Both the position numbers and the translations under genes were made by a program. This document shows positions 63,626 to 64,000 of a DNA stretch of 64,000 nt, in pieces. Position 1 is the first letter of the stretch; the number at the start of each line of letters is the position of its first letter. The stretch is from Actinomyces sp. 432 (GTDB taxonomy: Bacteria; Actinomycetota; Actinomycetes; Actinomycetales; Actinomycetaceae), in contig NZ_CP025249.1 of the NCBI RefSeq assembly GCF_009930875.1, positions 744,001-808,000 on the forward strand, given 5' to 3'. The notes under the pieces are model-generated. The model ran no database searches and had not been told where the DNA came from. It saw only the letters and a program-made list of their open reading frames with translations.

Positions 63626-64000
63626 TCAGTAGCGGATGGCGTCGATCGGCTTGATCCGCACCGCCACCAGAGCCGGGATGATGCCGGACAACGCGCCCAC
63701 TACCGTCGCGGCGATAAGACCGATCAAGGCGGCCGACATCGGGAACGGCGGCCTTGTTTCCACCGCTACTCCCAGCAGCGCATCCAATGGCGCTACACGC
63801 ATGCCTACAATCGCGATGCCGATCCCGATTACACCGGCCACCACGGTTGCCACCACCGACTCCAGCATGATGGAGAAGAAGATCCGGCGGCTAGTGGCGC
63901 CGAAGGAGCGGCGCACACCGATCTCGTGGATGCGCTGCTTGACGGTCACCATGGAGATATTGATCAGGCTGAGCGCTCCCAGGATCATGACGAACACGCC
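63626..64000 (-). CDS. C-terminal part of an FtsX/MacB-type ABC transporter permease
   Basis: The last 124 residues of a permease that starts beyond the right edge. Visible parts are ISMVTVKQRIHEIGVRRSFG, ATSRRIFFSIMLESVVATVV, LIGLIAATVVGALSGIIPAL and the terminal VAVRIKPIDAIRY. This is the C-terminal FtsX domain with three helices and the coupling loop EIGVRRSFGAT typical of MacB-like exporters. The ATPase partner is outside the window. Confidence 0.9.
   Translation of the reverse strand, partial: GVFVMILGALSLINISMVTVKQRIHEIGVRRSFGATSRRIFFSIMLESVVATVVAGVIGIGIAIVGMRVAPLDALLGVAVETRPPFPMSAALIGLIAATVVGALSGIIPALVAVRIKPIDAIRY

Noticed and set aside
1..64000. tRNA, rRNA, prophage and integrase genes
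   Set aside because: No tRNA arm or T-loop pattern, rRNA stretch or phage structural gene was recognised by eye; a covariance search would be needed to exclude tRNAs.

Overview
The window is high-GC DNA typical of Actinobacteria and most like Actinomyces and relatives (Actinomycetaceae). Supporting signs are GTG starts, many apparently leaderless genes, menaquinone-only respiration, a CAB-type succinate dehydrogenase with one cytochrome b subunit, a DapC/DapD lysine pathway, and a Cys-rich leader peptide of the actinobacterial kind. No tRNA or rRNA gene was seen. The species is inferred, not proven.

Layout. 1-3.8 kb: a 7Fe ferredoxin gene (fdxA) and dapC, usual neighbours, here separated by a lower-GC two-gene island (a DUF3039-like protein and an HTH protein) ending in a 25-bp hairpin. 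3.9-13.5 kb: citrate synthase, a frameshifted SDR gene, a methyltransferase, sdhCAB, dapD and a histidine phosphatase. 13.5-17.7 kb: a single-chain MmeI-like restriction-modification gene lying between copies of the 3' end of the gene upstream of it, plus an unrecognised 50-residue protein gene. 17.8-23.2 kb: an ABC exporter with its two-component system. 23.2-32 kb and 37.5-40.5 kb: menaquinone genes menE, menA, menB, menC and menD, with an SsuABC-type transporter behind a leaderless Cys-rich leader peptide. 33-37 kb: arginine deiminase (frameshifted) and ornithine carbamoyltransferase, separated by a NUDIX gene and repeats. 40.7-45.8 kb: an HtrA protease, purU, and a five-gene cluster of zinc-free ribosomal protein paralogues (L28, L33, S14, L31, L36), divergent from a COG0523-type gene across a Zur-like palindrome.

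45.9-59.2 kb is a complete type I-E CRISPR-Cas system. The array has 51 intact 28-nt repeats and one decayed distal repeat. Leader, cas2, cas1, cas6e, cas5, cas7, cse2, cse1 and cas3 are all read on the minus strand. An IS5-family element has landed in the last codons of cas2. The left flank of the element still carries the severed 3' end of cas2, in frame and ending at a stop next to the leader. 59.2-64 kb: a ZTP riboswitch before glyA-folD, then xthA, acylphosphatase and the end of an FtsX/MacB-type permease.

Two window-wide themes stand out. Many intergenic gaps hold arrays of 20-23-bp degenerate units, often arranged as large dyads; two arrays 62 kb apart share the same 23-bp unit. Four otherwise conserved genes (SDR, menE, arcA, COG0523) each carry a one-base frameshift, so either assembly error or real decay must be considered.
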